From UBA2336 sp964419145 (GTDB lineage: Bacteria; Bacteroidota; Bacteroidia; Cytophagales; Cyclobacteriaceae), in NCBI GenBank assembly GCA_964419145.1, contig CAYQOM010000001.1, positions 930,001-994,000 of the forward strand: a stretch of 64,000 bases of DNA, in the 5' to 3' direction. Numbering within the stretch: position 1 is the first letter of the stretch; every line of letters begins with the position of its first letter. Under the pieces are notes generated by a model, which searched no databases, was not told where the DNA came from, and was given only the letters and a program-made list of their open reading frames with translations. Position numbers and translations under genes: made by a program. Below are positions 52,772-62,314 of the stretch, in pieces.

Positions 52772-55459
52772 GTGTATTCCAGATTTCTGATTTGCATCTT
52801 TATTGGCCTGTTTTGTTCAGTTCAAGGTCAGGATAAATTTTACCACCAGTCGTTTCCGATTCAATCGCAAAAGCCGGTAGTTGAGTTTCTGAGTGAGGTG
52901 GAGCGGGATAGTAAAATCAGGTTTTTTTATCTGGAAGAATGGCTTGAACCTTTTGCTGTAAAGCCTTCTGAAAGCGGTCAGACCCTTGAGGAGATTCTTG
53001 AATATGTATTGATGGGATCGGATGTCCGATATGTGTTTTTATACGATTATGCTGTTGTGTTTTATAAAGATCCATTGAGGGAAATTGAACGTGACGCAAT
53101 AAAAAATGAAGCCCTACTGAAGAAAATTTCAGTGGAGGAGACCACCGTAGGATCTTCCCGATCTTATGTTCCGGGTACACAGGTAACGTTGATGGGATCG
53201 TTGCGTGACAGAGAAACCAATGCGCCTGTAATCGGGGCAACTGTGCACGTTAGTGATCTGGATATTGGTGTGCAAACAGATGCCAGAGGAGTCTATCAAC
53301 TAGCACTACCAGGTGGAGAATACATCCTCACGTTCAGACACATTAATTATGAACCAAAGTTACTGAGCTTAAATATTTATACCGATGGTGAAGTGGCGAC
53401 CCTTATGGAAGAAGCACCCACTACTTTAGAGGAGGTGGTCGTTTCAGATCAACGCATAACTACTAAGCGTGTCGGTCTTACCTCTATTAAAATGAACGAA
53501 CTCGCACGCTCCCCATCTTTTTTAGGAGAGAAGGATATCATAAAGTTGCTTCAGGTGCAAACCGGTGTAACGGCTGTAAGTGAGGCCAGTACAGGCTATA
53601 ATGTTCGTGGTGGCGGAGTTGATCAAAATCTTGTTCTATACGATGGGGTTCCCATATTCAATACAGGGCATGCGTTTGGCTTTTTTACAGCTTTCAATTC
53701 GGATGCTATAAAGGAGGCCTCCTTTTATAAAGGAGGAATTCCAGCAGAGTTTGGAGGCCGGGTTTCTTCTGTCTTGAATATGGTTTCCCGCGAGGGCAGT
53801 TATCATAAGTGGCAAGGAAAGGCCGGCATCGGGCTTGTTTCCAGCAATTTGGCATTGGATGGCCCGGTAAAAAATGACACCAGTTCAATTGCGCTTTCGG
53901 TACGATCCACCTACTCGGATTGGTTATTAGATGTTCTTCAATCAAATTACAGTGATATTGAAGAGAGTGCCGTTTTTTTCTTTGATGCTTCAGCAAAGTA
54001 CACACATAAGCTTAAAAACGGAGGTAAGTTCTTCATCTCGGCTTACCAAAGCCATGATAAATTCAGGTTGGCAAATGATACAACAAATGAATGGCAGAAT
54101 ACAGCCCTTGCCTTGCGGTACGATAATCAGAAGCAGAATCTTTATTATAGTGTAGGGCTCAATTTTGGACGATATGCATATCAGGTAAGTGAAGTTGATC
54201 CGGAAAATGCCTTTAATCTGACATACAAGATATTGTATCCATCTCTTACAATCGACTTTAATCGGGATGGATTGAATAAGCAATCTTTCGGATTTCACAC
54301 CACATTTTACAATTTTCAACCTGGCCGGTTGGAAGCGTCTTCACCGGAATCAAATGTGGCAAACATTGTTATGCCAAACGAAAACGCCATAGAGAGTGCG
54401 ATTTATTTTAGTAATAGTTTCTTCTTAGGAGAGAGACTTCAGGTTGATGCAGGATTTCGCTTATCGCTATTTAACAGAATAGGATCAGGAATAAAGTATA
54501 TCTATGAAGAAAATCAACCGCTTGAGCCAAGAAATGTAGTTGATTCAGTTCAGTATGGTTCAGGGGAGTTTATGAAAACTTACTTTGGGCCTGAGCCACG
54601 ACTTTCTTTGCAGTTCAAGTTGAATTCGCAATCATCATTGAAGCTTGGCTACAACAGAATTTATCAATACGTTCACCTCATTTCAAATACGGCAACCATT
54701 ACACCAGTTGATATTTGGCAATCAAGTAATGGCTATTTCAGGCCACAGATTGGTGATCAGGTCTCAATTGGTTATTTCAGGGCTTCAAAAAATAATGTAT
54801 TTGAAGGGTTTGTTGAGCTTTATGCCAAGAATATTCAAAACATTCTGGACTTCAAGGATGGTGCGAACTTGATTTTAAATCCAAAGTTGGAAACTGATTT
54901 ATTGCTCGGTAGAGGGGTCGCGTATGGAGCGGAATTTTCGATTGAAAAAACCAGTGGAAGGTTGGTAGGTAGTATCAACTACTCGTATTCCCGATCATTT
55001 AGGAGAGTGAACGGAGAATTTGATAGTGAGAAGATAAATCGGGGAGAATATTATCCGTCTAATATCGATCAACCTAATATTGTCAACCTAAACTGGCAAT
55101 ATGCACTTCGAAAGAAGATATTTTTCTCAGGCACATTTACTTACCATACCGGGCGACCGGTTTCTTTACCGGTTGCCGCCTATGAAATTGATAAGGCACC
55201 CATTATTGACTTCTCTGAGCGTAATAATTACCGGTTACCTGATTATCACCGGTTGGATTTGGCGCTGGTTGTGGAGGGAGGAAACCGCAAGGCCAAGCGT
55301 GTTAACAGTCAATGGATACTTTCGGTTTACAATGTTTACGGAAGACGGAATCCATACTCTGCCTTCTATTCCTACAACGTAGCCGGAGCAATCAAACCCT
55401 ATCAATTGTCAATTATCGGGGTTCCTGTTCCCTCCCTCAGTTATAGTATTAAATTTTAG
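52772..55459 (+). CDS. TonB-dependent outer-membrane receptor with N-terminal STN-like domain
   Basis: This large outer-membrane receptor has 895 residues. After a signal peptide (cut near VQGQ, about residue 20) an STN-like domain of about 85 residues is followed by a carboxypeptidase-regulatory-like beta domain (LMGSLRDRETNAPVIGATVHVSD, near 147-170). Then come the plug (VLYDGVPIFNTGHAFGFF, NSDAIKEASFYKGGIPAEFGGRVSS) and a 22-strand-type barrel ending in SLSYSIKF. The start is GTG at 52772. STN domains in such receptors often signal to an anti-sigma factor, yet no sigma/FecR gene lies here. DUF4249 and MG2/plug-like genes follow with 1-base overlap or tiny gap, so they are one operon. The substrate is unknown. 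Confidence 0.92.
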   Translation: MYSRFLICIFIGLFCSVQGQDKFYHQSFPIQSQKPVVEFLSEVERDSKIRFFYLEEWLEPFAVKPSESGQTLEEILEYVLMGSDVRYVFLYDYAVVFYKDPLREIERDAIKNEALLKKISVEETTVGSSRSYVPGTQVTLMGSLRDRETNAPVIGATVHVSDLDIGVQTDARGVYQLALPGGEYILTFRHINYEPKLLSLNIYTDGEVATLMEEAPTTLEEVVVSDQRITTKRVGLTSIKMNELARSPSFLGEKDIIKLLQVQTGVTAVSEASTGYNVRGGGVDQNLVLYDGVPIFNTGHAFGFFTAFNSDAIKEASFYKGGIPAEFGGRVSSVLNMVSREGSYHKWQGKAGIGLVSSNLALDGPVKNDTSSIALSVRSTYSDWLLDVLQSNYSDIEESAVFFFDASAKYTHKLKNGGKFFISAYQSHDKFRLANDTTNEWQNTALALRYDNQKQNLYYSVGLNFGRYAYQVSEVDPENAFNLTYKILYPSLTIDFNRDGLNKQSFGFHTTFYNFQPGRLEASSPESNVANIVMPNENAIESAIYFSNSFFLGERLQVDAGFRLSLFNRIGSGIKYIYEENQPLEPRNVVDSVQYGSGEFMKTYFGPEPRLSLQFKLNSQSSLKLGYNRIYQYVHLISNTATITPVDIWQSSNGYFRPQIGDQVSIGYFRASKNNVFEGFVELYAKNIQNILDFKDGANLILNPKLETDLLLGRGVAYGAEFSIEKTSGRLVGSINYSYSRSFRRVNGEFDSEKINRGEYYPSNIDQPNIVNLNWQYALRKKIFFSGTFTYHTGRPVSLPVAAYEIDKAPIIDFSERNNYRLPDYHRLDLALVVEGGNRKAKRVNSQWILSVYNVYGRRNPYSAFYSYNVAGAIKPYQLSIIGVPVPSLSYSIKF

Positions 55460-55464
55460 TGACC

Positions 55465-56562
55465 ATGTTCCGAAGATTCTTGTTTTGGATTTTAGTGATC
55501 TTTTCAGCGTGTGTTGACCCACTGCAAATTTCTATTCCTGATGAAGATAGACGAATTGTGGTTGACGGCTTGATTACCAATGAACCAGGTCCTTATCATG
55601 TCAAATTGTTCTATACCAATAAAATCAGCACCTCCCGCCTTCAGCCTTTCGAATCCGTTTCAGGAGCGCTGGTAGTAATAAAAAACGATTTAGGCCAGGT
55701 CTTTACACTTACCGAGGTATCAGCCGGTATGTATGAATCTGACCCAGATGAATTAACAGGAGAAATTGGAAGAAGCTATCACGTAGTTATTCAAACTCCT
55801 GACGAAAAGGTTTATGAGTCAATTCCACAGCTACTTACCAATCCGGGCGAGATAACAGACGTAGATCTGATATTTACACCCGCTTCTTTACCGGGGTTTA
55901 GCGAATCGATTTTAGATGCACTGGAAATTTCCATTGACTCTAAGGGTGTTTCAGGTGGCAACAATTTGTTCCGTTGGAGGTGGAAAACAATTCATAAGGT
56001 TCGCTCATATCCTGAATTGGAAACCCGCTCCACACCTGGAGGAGAAATACCAAACCCCGAACCGTGTAGTGGTCACGTTCGTAGAGGTATGGGAACCGAA
56101 CAGGTTGGTGAGTGCACGTGCTGTTTTTGCTGGTCGTACGATTACAGTGAACAGGCACGCGTGTCGAAAAATCAGTTTGTCAATGCCAATATATTTCTAA
56201 ATGAAAGTATCGGGTTGATACCGGTAACCTCTATGCATTTTTTCGATAAGTACCATTTAGAAGTGCAGCAACTTAGTCTGTCAGAAGAAGCATACGATTT
56301 CTGGGATCTTGTTGAGAAGCAACAAAATGGAAATGCCGATTTATTTCAACCGAATGCAATCAAAATCAGAGGCAACATATACCGTGTGGGTGATCCGAAT
56401 GAAGAGGCATTAGGATTTTTTGGTGTATCAGGGGTTGCTTCAAAATCAATGTACATAAGTGAGGAGGAGGTGCCATATACGTTTGGTGATATTGAAATTA
56501 TTCGATATTCCTGCCTGGCGTATTTTAAGAATGCTACAAATCAACAGCCTGTTTTTTGGTAA
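55465..56562 (+). CDS. DUF4249 family outer-membrane lipoprotein
   Basis: This lipoprotein has 365 residues from the ATG at 55465. The lipobox is IFSAC near residue 14. The DUF4249 core starts IVVDGLITNEPGPYHVKLFYT and continues with typical beta-rich repeats. A cysteine cluster (EPCSGHV and CTCCFCWSYDY, near residues 195-225) is conserved in the family. DUF4249 genes commonly follow a TonB receptor and the product is thought to be a surface partner. The receptor stop overlaps an in-frame GTG at 55459, so it is translated with it. I chose the ATG. Confidence 0.85.
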   Translation: MFRRFLFWILVIFSACVDPLQISIPDEDRRIVVDGLITNEPGPYHVKLFYTNKISTSRLQPFESVSGALVVIKNDLGQVFTLTEVSAGMYESDPDELTGEIGRSYHVVIQTPDEKVYESIPQLLTNPGEITDVDLIFTPASLPGFSESILDALEISIDSKGVSGGNNLFRWRWKTIHKVRSYPELETRSTPGGEIPNPEPCSGHVRRGMGTEQVGECTCCFCWSYDYSEQARVSKNQFVNANIFLNESIGLIPVTSMHFFDKYHLEVQQLSLSEEAYDFWDLVEKQQNGNADLFQPNAIKIRGNIYRVGDPNEEALGFFGVSGVASKSMYISEEEVPYTFGDIEIIRYSCLAYFKNATNQQPVFW

Positions 56563-56563
56563 T

Positions 56564-58219
56564 ATGAATCCGATGTCTTTCCGAACATTTATTTTGGTCT
56601 CACTACTCATAGTGCTTGTAGTGGACAGTTATGCTTTTCAAGCTGATGGACAAAGACCCAGCGAGATAATCATGATTTGTCATCAGCCAATGTATGTACC
56701 GGGAGACACTGTATTTTTTTCTGTTTCCGCTAAGCCCACTACCAGCAAGCGCCAGATTATCACCATGAAGCTAGGCAAGACTGATTCAACGTTTGTGCAC
56801 AGCCGCTTTGTTTTGGATGATGGTAGTGCCACAGGGCACTTCGTAATTCCTGAATCAATTCAGGCAGGTCAATATACTTTGGGAATGCTTCCGGAAAATT
56901 CAGCTCAACAACTTCAATGGTTTACAGGTGAGTTTCGGGTTTTTGACAGAAAGCATACGATGTCTTTTCAGGATAGTAGCTATACCCCTCAACCTATTGA
57001 AATGGATTTCAGCGGTTTGGCAGAGTCCTACCCTATCAGAAGCGCAGCCGATGTTGCTTTGATGGTTCCACTCAAACCTTCCGCAGTTAAGTTCGTCTCA
57101 GTCATTTGCTGGAACGCTGAAGTTTTTGAAATAGAAAATCGAAACCGAAATATTATTCGGCTAGTGCCTGGCCCCACACAAGAGCGAAAGTTATATATGG
57201 ATGGGCATAATGCTGAGAATTACCTTGAAGGAAGAGCGCTATTAAAGTCGGGTGAACCGGTACCAAACACCAGCCTCATTACTTTTTATTTGCACCGTAG
57301 TGACTTTATATATAGCGTGAATACCAACAAGGATGGTTATTTTACTTTTCCGCTGTTCAAAGAATTTGAGAGCGAAGAAATATTCTATTCTATTTCTTAT
57401 AATGGTATCAGCCTTGTTGACGCTACTTTATCATTAATCGATTATTCACTTCCTGATGTTGCATGGAATAGTGGGTCACTGGCATCTGGAAGTAATCCAT
57501 ACGGTACTTATACCTATGAGCGTGAGATTATCATTGACTCTTATGAGCATTACCTCGCCAAACGTTCTGAGAATATGACTAGGGTAGGAGATAGTGATGA
57601 TTGGAGCGCAGAGATAGTTGTTGAAATGGACAAGTATGAACCATTTAAGTCAATGACCGAGGTTTTTGTGAATGTTGTCCCGATGGTGCGGTATAAAAAG
57701 ACAAAAGCAGGTGAAACGCTTCGTGTTTTTCTTCAAAAAACAGCCATGCTCGCTACGGAAAGTCCGCTGTTCATTGTTGACGGAATTATGACGGATAATT
57801 TTGAATACGTGATGAGCCTGAATCCTACTTTGCTTGAACGTATAGGGGTTCTTAGGTCAGAGTATGAACTTGCACGGTATGGGGACTTAGGTACTCATGG
57901 TATTATTTTTATTGAAACATCCGTTCCTGATCATTCAGGTATTTTACCGAGAACTTCACGAACAATTAATGTGACAGGTATTTCTTCTTTTGAAAAAGTG
58001 AACACCAATCAGTTCTTCAATTTTTCTTCACATGACGAACGCGTTCCGGATTTACGACCTGTGTTGTATTGGTATTCAGGAAAACCAGCCGATGAAAAAT
58101 TGAATGTAAAGTTCATCACAAGTGATGATGTTGGAGAGTATATTCTTCAAATCTATATCGTTGATCAGAATGGTGTCCTTCATACCGCCTCATCTGCCTT
58201 TCAGGTTGTTTCTGATTGA
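56564..58219 (+). CDS. Exported MG2-like protein with a TonB-plug-like C-terminal domain
   Basis: It is 551 residues from the ATG at 56564, one base after the DUF4249 stop. A signal peptide ends near DSYAF (residue 22). A macroglobulin MG2-like stretch begins at ICHQPMYVPGDTVFFSV. Near residues 395-450 a plug-like segment appears: PLFIVDGIM, then ERIGVLRSEYELARYGDLG and HGIIFIET. Such plugs normally sit in front of a TonB-receptor barrel, but no barrel follows here, so the domain is used alone. It may contact the receptor encoded two genes upstream. The longer upstream frame overlaps DUF4249 and is not used. Function unknown. Confidence 0.78.
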   Translation: MNPMSFRTFILVSLLIVLVVDSYAFQADGQRPSEIIMICHQPMYVPGDTVFFSVSAKPTTSKRQIITMKLGKTDSTFVHSRFVLDDGSATGHFVIPESIQAGQYTLGMLPENSAQQLQWFTGEFRVFDRKHTMSFQDSSYTPQPIEMDFSGLAESYPIRSAADVALMVPLKPSAVKFVSVICWNAEVFEIENRNRNIIRLVPGPTQERKLYMDGHNAENYLEGRALLKSGEPVPNTSLITFYLHRSDFIYSVNTNKDGYFTFPLFKEFESEEIFYSISYNGISLVDATLSLIDYSLPDVAWNSGSLASGSNPYGTYTYEREIIIDSYEHYLAKRSENMTRVGDSDDWSAEIVVEMDKYEPFKSMTEVFVNVVPMVRYKKTKAGETLRVFLQKTAMLATESPLFIVDGIMTDNFEYVMSLNPTLLERIGVLRSEYELARYGDLGTHGIIFIETSVPDHSGILPRTSRTINVTGISSFEKVNTNQFFNFSSHDERVPDLRPVLYWYSGKPADEKLNVKFITSDDVGEYILQIYIVDQNGVLHTASSAFQVVSD

Positions 58220-58242
58220 AATTATTGTCGGATTGGAATGGA

Positions 58243-58815
58243 TCAGTAAAATGTGAGTAATTCTGTTGGTGTAATGCACTGATCAAGTTGCACATCAGTA
58301 TCGGTAGTGTGAATTTCTTTTTCTGGAGAAAAAAATGAAATCCCTACCTTTTTTGTTTTTTGGCGACATGCGCTTAAAAACCGATCATAATATCCTTTAC
58401 CATATCCAACCCGGTTGCCTTGCTTATCAAAAGCAAGAAGCGGAACCAGTACCATGTCAATTTTTTCGGGTGGAGTTGGAATGCCTTGGGTAGGTTCAAA
58501 AATTCCCCAGTTGTTTTTTTTGAGCTGGTTCAATCCTTCAAAATAAAAGTTTTCAAGCTGATCGGTCTCAATGTTTATCCGTGGAATGCTTAACCGAATG
58601 TGGGGAAACTCCCTGCGGATACGATCAATGATTAACCACGTATCAGGCTCACGTTTTTCAACCACAGGAAGAAAAGTATGCAGTACGTTAATAAAAGAAA
58701 GATCAATACTGGTAAAGAAGATTTCTGTAAGGCGATGATTGAGGGCTAAATACTCAGCTTCATTGAGCTCCTTTCGTTTTTGAAGATAAAGTTTACGTAG
58801 TTCCGGTTTGGTCAT
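58243..58815 (-). CDS. 5-formyltetrahydrofolate cyclo-ligase
   Basis: It converts 5-formyl-THF to 5,10-methenyl-THF with ATP, recovering folate for purine and methionine synthesis. The protein is 190 residues. The N-terminal TKPELRKLYLQKRKEL, and the nucleotide-binding signature GNRVGYGKGYYDRFL near 135-150, are typical. It overlaps bshC by four bases (ATGA) and is translated with it. The match to purH (a folate consumer, 6.6 kb) is functional only; they are not neighbours. Confidence 0.93.
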   Translation of the reverse strand: MTKPELRKLYLQKRKELNEAEYLALNHRLTEIFFTSIDLSFINVLHTFLPVVEKREPDTWLIIDRIRREFPHIRLSIPRINIETDQLENFYFEGLNQLKKNNWGIFEPTQGIPTPPEKIDMVLVPLLAFDKQGNRVGYGKGYYDRFLSACRQKTKKVGISFFSPEKEIHTTDTDVQLDQCITPTELLTFY

Positions 58816-60377
58816 GCGTAACGCAAAATAGAAAAACTGAAATCAAAAGGGTCAAGCGATTGAATCAAGGTTGGAATAAACCGCTGATCAGTCTGTGCGA
58901 AGTTCAGAAAATTATCTGTTCGCTCCTGCAAGCTTCCATTGGGAAACAGTGCATCTTTCACTGCTTCAATCTGGCGGAGTAGGTCAGTATGTTTACGCTT
59001 TTCCGCTTTCAAAACTTTTTGTTCAATGCGCAATAGACCTTTGATTACGCGCTGTTGCTCAGCGCCAACCAGTGGACCCAATGTTTTGTCGATTTGCGCA
59101 ACATTTTCCTGAATGCGTGTGAAATAATCCTCAATCGCTTTTTTCTCACCATTTAGGGTGAGGTCTGCAGTGGAGGTTTTAAGTACTGCCTGGTTGAACA
59201 ATTTGTCTTTTGGTAAGAAGAGTTCTTCTATGGTTAGACCAGTCTTATCAAATTTCCGTACCAATGGAGCGTCCACGATTAAAGCAAAATTCCGCGGCAT
59301 CAACATAGGGAAGGGAGTGTGGTGATGATCAAAAATACCCTTAAGCTGTAGCCAATAAACCAATTCAGCAGGTCCGCCCACATAGGCAAGGTTCGGCAAA
59401 ATCATTTCCTGGTACAGCGGGCGTAAAACTACATTCGGACTGAATTTTTCAGGCGATTGCTGTACCAACTCGCGTAACTCAGTTTCTGTAAAGGAAATGT
59501 CGGTATCAACAACATTATATTTTTTTTCAACTTTTTCAATCCGACTTCTCAGCCCATCCTCGAGGTAAAACAAGTTTATGTCACGACAATGGATTTGAGT
59601 CTTGTACCCGTTTGCTTCCAATGCCTGATCAGCTTGATCAACCAATGGTTTGTGAAGCTGCTTGAATAGATCGCCTTCAATAGCAGGAATAAATAATTTC
59701 TTTAAAGATTGATCGTCACCATCTACAACAAGTAATCCTTCACTGCCAAACAAGGTGTTCACATAATACCGTACCGCATCACTTAGTTTTTTGTGTTTGG
59801 TGTATGCTTCTTTGAAAAGTGTTATGTCTCCTGGTATTTCTGAAAGCAGTTTTTTAAAATCATCAGTATGAAATCGGCCAACAGCACCCTGTTGTTTCGT
59901 TTCCCACGTATACTTTTTTCCGTATAGTCTGAAACTTTTTATTTCATCATAATCGTGATCTTCGGACGCCATCCAATACACCGGTACAAAATCATGTTGC
60001 GGGTAAGCTTGTTTGAGTTGCTTGCAGGCATTAATAACCGTGATGATTTTGTAAATGAAATAGAGCGGGCCGGTAAAAATATTGAGTTGATGGCCAGTGG
60101 TTATGGTAAAGGTATTCGGGTGTTTTAGTTTTTCAAGGTTAGTTTTTACTGTATCCGTTGTATCAAAACCTTCATATTGGTTGAGCAGGGAAGCGACCAA
60201 CACATCACGATGTTGAGAAGGAAAGGAACCTGACTTTTCCGCTAACTGGACTTCGAAATTTTCAATAACCGGGAACCGGCCATAAAATGGTTTCAGTAAT
60301 TCCTTTTGGTGGATATAATCCAGAAAAAACGGGTTAAATGCGTGGGTAGCCTCAAAAGGAATCTTCTGGATTTGCAT
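58812..60377 (-). CDS. bshC: Bacillithiol biosynthesis cysteine-adding enzyme BshC
   Basis: It joins cysteine to glucosaminyl-malate to complete bacillithiol, the low-molecular-weight thiol of Bacillota and many Bacteroidota. The protein is 521 residues, the normal length. The N-terminus starts MQIQKIPFEATHAFNPFFLDY. TGHQLNIFTGPLYFIYKIITV near residue 95 and VYWMASEDHDYDEI near 133 are the conserved core, followed by GPAELVYWLQLKGIFDHH and a late coiled coil. It overlaps the cyclo-ligase by four bases. YtxJ at 35.6 kb belongs to the same thiol system. Confidence 0.94.
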   Translation of the reverse strand: MQIQKIPFEATHAFNPFFLDYIHQKELLKPFYGRFPVIENFEVQLAEKSGSFPSQHRDVLVASLLNQYEGFDTTDTVKTNLEKLKHPNTFTITTGHQLNIFTGPLYFIYKIITVINACKQLKQAYPQHDFVPVYWMASEDHDYDEIKSFRLYGKKYTWETKQQGAVGRFHTDDFKKLLSEIPGDITLFKEAYTKHKKLSDAVRYYVNTLFGSEGLLVVDGDDQSLKKLFIPAIEGDLFKQLHKPLVDQADQALEANGYKTQIHCRDINLFYLEDGLRSRIEKVEKKYNVVDTDISFTETELRELVQQSPEKFSPNVVLRPLYQEMILPNLAYVGGPAELVYWLQLKGIFDHHHTPFPMLMPRNFALIVDAPLVRKFDKTGLTIEELFLPKDKLFNQAVLKTSTADLTLNGEKKAIEDYFTRIQENVAQIDKTLGPLVGAEQQRVIKGLLRIEQKVLKAEKRKHTDLLRQIEAVKDALFPNGSLQERTDNFLNFAQTDQRFIPTLIQSLDPFDFSFSILRYA

Positions 60378-60462
60378 GGGTTAACAACAACGGGTGAAGA
60401 GAAAAAACATACCGAAATAACGTTTATTTCGTCCTTGAGTTCCACAAAATTTACACAAAGAT

Positions 60463-61776
60463 TTATCGCACAACCTCTCCGTACAGGTCGAATTCGGTAG
60501 CTGAGGTGACTTTAATCTCAGCGAAATCTCCAATGCGCAGGTATTCCTGTGAAGCATTGACAATTACTTCGTTATCCACTTCGGGTGAATCAAACTCCGT
60601 ACGCCCGATGAACTCACCACCTTCTTTCCGATCAATCAAAACCTTTAAGGTTTTGCCAATTTTTTCCTGGTTGAGTTCCAGAGAAATTCCCTGCTGCAAT
60701 TCCATGATCTCATCAGCCCGTTGCTGTTTAACATCATTTGGAACATCATCTTTCATGGAGTAGGCATGGGTGTTCTCTTCGTGCGAATAGGTGAACACAC
60801 CCAATCGATCAAAGCACGAACGCTCCACAAAATCGGCCATCTCCTGAAAGTCTTCTTCGGTTTCTCCCGGATGACCGGCAATCAAAGTTGTACGAATGGC
60901 AATGCCCGGAACTTTGGCGCGAATGATATGTAATAATTCTTCTGTTTTTTCGCGAGTTGTGCCTCTGCGCATCAGTTGTAGCATACGACTTGAACCATGC
61001 TGCAATGGAATGTCAAGATATTTACAGATGTTGCTCCGTTCAGCCATCACATCCAATACATCCAACGGAAAGCCTGAAGGAAAAGCATAGTGCAACCGAA
61101 TCCAATCAATTCCTTCCACATCGGATAAACGCTGCAGCAATTCAGCCAGATTTCTTTTCTTATACAAATCCAGGCCGTAGTAGGTCGAGTCCTGGGCAAT
61201 GAGTAACAATTCTTTGGTACCACCCTTGGCTAAATTCTTTGCTTCCAGCACCAGCTCTTCCATGGGGCGCGATACGTGCACACCACGCATTAATGGTATG
61301 GCACAAAACGAACAAGGCCGGTCGCAGCCTTCCGAGATTTTCATGTAGGCATAGTGGCTCGGATTGGTAAGGATTCGTTCGCCCACAAGCTCTTGCTTGT
61401 AATCAGCTTTGAATTGTTTCAATAACCGCGACAGATCACGGGTACCAAACCAGGCATCTACATCCGGAATTTCTTTTTCAAGATCATCCTTGTACCGCTG
61501 CGACAGGCAGCCGGTCACATACACTTTATCTACGATGCCTTCTTCTTTGGCATCAACATAACGCAAAATGGTGTCAATCGATTCTTGTTTGGCGTTATCG
61601 ATAAACCCGCAGGTGTTGATGACAACCACGCTTGCATCATCGTTTTTGGATTCATGTACCGCATCAATGCCGTTGCCCCGCAATTGAGTCAACAATACTT
61701 CTGAATCCACCACGTTTTTAGAGCACCCCAGGGTAACGATGTTGACCTTTGTTTTTCTGTTTCCTTTTGTTTTCAC
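60463..61776 (-). CDS. rimO: Ribosomal protein S12 methylthiotransferase RimO
   Basis: It is a radical-SAM enzyme that methylthiolates an aspartate of ribosomal protein S12. The protein is 437 residues. The N-terminal cluster cysteines are in LGCSKNVVDSE, NTCGFID and VTGCLSQRY, the radical-SAM CxxxCxxC is in GCDRPCSFCAIP near residue 148, and a TRAM domain ends the protein (KIGKTLKVLIDR, then VRIG-like RIGDFAEIKVT). The start is GTG at 61774-61776. A TACTTTTG box is on its strand at 61804-61797. It is divergent from the DUF6452 gene by 85 bases. Confidence 0.95.
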   Translation of the reverse strand: MKTKGNRKTKVNIVTLGCSKNVVDSEVLLTQLRGNGIDAVHESKNDDASVVVINTCGFIDNAKQESIDTILRYVDAKEEGIVDKVYVTGCLSQRYKDDLEKEIPDVDAWFGTRDLSRLLKQFKADYKQELVGERILTNPSHYAYMKISEGCDRPCSFCAIPLMRGVHVSRPMEELVLEAKNLAKGGTKELLLIAQDSTYYGLDLYKKRNLAELLQRLSDVEGIDWIRLHYAFPSGFPLDVLDVMAERSNICKYLDIPLQHGSSRMLQLMRRGTTREKTEELLHIIRAKVPGIAIRTTLIAGHPGETEEDFQEMADFVERSCFDRLGVFTYSHEENTHAYSMKDDVPNDVKQQRADEIMELQQGISLELNQEKIGKTLKVLIDRKEGGEFIGRTEFDSPEVDNEVIVNASQEYLRIGDFAEIKVTSATEFDLYGEVVR

Positions 61777-61796
61777 GTATGCCGGCTAAGAATCTG

Positions 61797-61804
61797 CAAA
61801 AGTA
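61797..61804 (-). promoter_or_regulatory. Possible -7 box for rimO
   Basis: TACTTTTG on the minus strand (61804-61797) fits TAnnTTTG and would give a start near 61790, just before the rimO GTG at 61776. No strong -33 element is visible. Confidence 0.35.
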
Positions 61805-61826
61805 CGAAAAATAAGCTGGCCCGAAG

Positions 61827-61856
61827 TTTGGCCTTGTAGATCAAAAACTATCTTTA
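61827..61856 (+). promoter_or_regulatory. Candidate promoter for the DUF6452-DUF6048 pair
   Basis: TTTG (61827-61830), 18 bases, then TATCTTTA (61849-61856) approximates the Bacteroidota promoter. It lies only five bases before the GTG at 61862, so the leader would be very short or absent. Confidence 0.35.
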
Positions 61857-61861
61857 CAACC

Positions 61862-62314
61862 GTGAAAAACGCGTTTTGGTTACTGCTTTTGCCCCTGTTC
61901 TCCTGCCTTGATCAGCCCGATTGCCTGCGCACAGCCGATACCGGGTTGGTGATTGCCTTTCGAAAGTTGGAAGGGGGAGCACGCGATACAGTGGTAATTT
62001 ACCAGGTAACAGCTGTGGGAGCGGGTAGCATTTTCTACAGCCCCGACAATGAGCCTGATACGTTAAAAGGTACCAATGCCTTATTGGCTGTTGATCCGTT
62101 TAATACTGAGACCTCATTCACCTTTTACTTTCAAGAAAATCAGCAGGAACTTCAGGTTGGTTATACGCGTGAAATGCGCTTTGTATCAGATGAATGTGGC
62201 AGCGAACTTTTTCTTTCCTCGCTGGAGATTTTGAATACAACTTTCGATTCTGTTCGAGTCGTGAATCGTCAACTTACCAAAAGCCGGAGCGTTAACATTG
62301 AGATATTCAATTAG
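61862..62314 (+). CDS. DUF6452 family lipoprotein-like protein
   Basis: This is a 150-residue exported protein of unknown function. The signal peptide (FWLLLLPLFSC) ends at a lipobox-like LFSC near residue 15. Two more cysteines (PDCLRTADT and VSDECGSE) may form a disulfide. The fold is beta-rich and typical of DUF6452. It starts at a GTG (61862), and its end overlaps the next gene's TTG start by 17 bases. DUF6452 and DUF6048 are often adjacent in Bacteroidota and probably act together at the envelope. Confidence 0.8.
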   Translation: MKNAFWLLLLPLFSCLDQPDCLRTADTGLVIAFRKLEGGARDTVVIYQVTAVGAGSIFYSPDNEPDTLKGTNALLAVDPFNTETSFTFYFQENQQELQVGYTREMRFVSDECGSELFLSSLEILNTTFDSVRVVNRQLTKSRSVNIEIFN

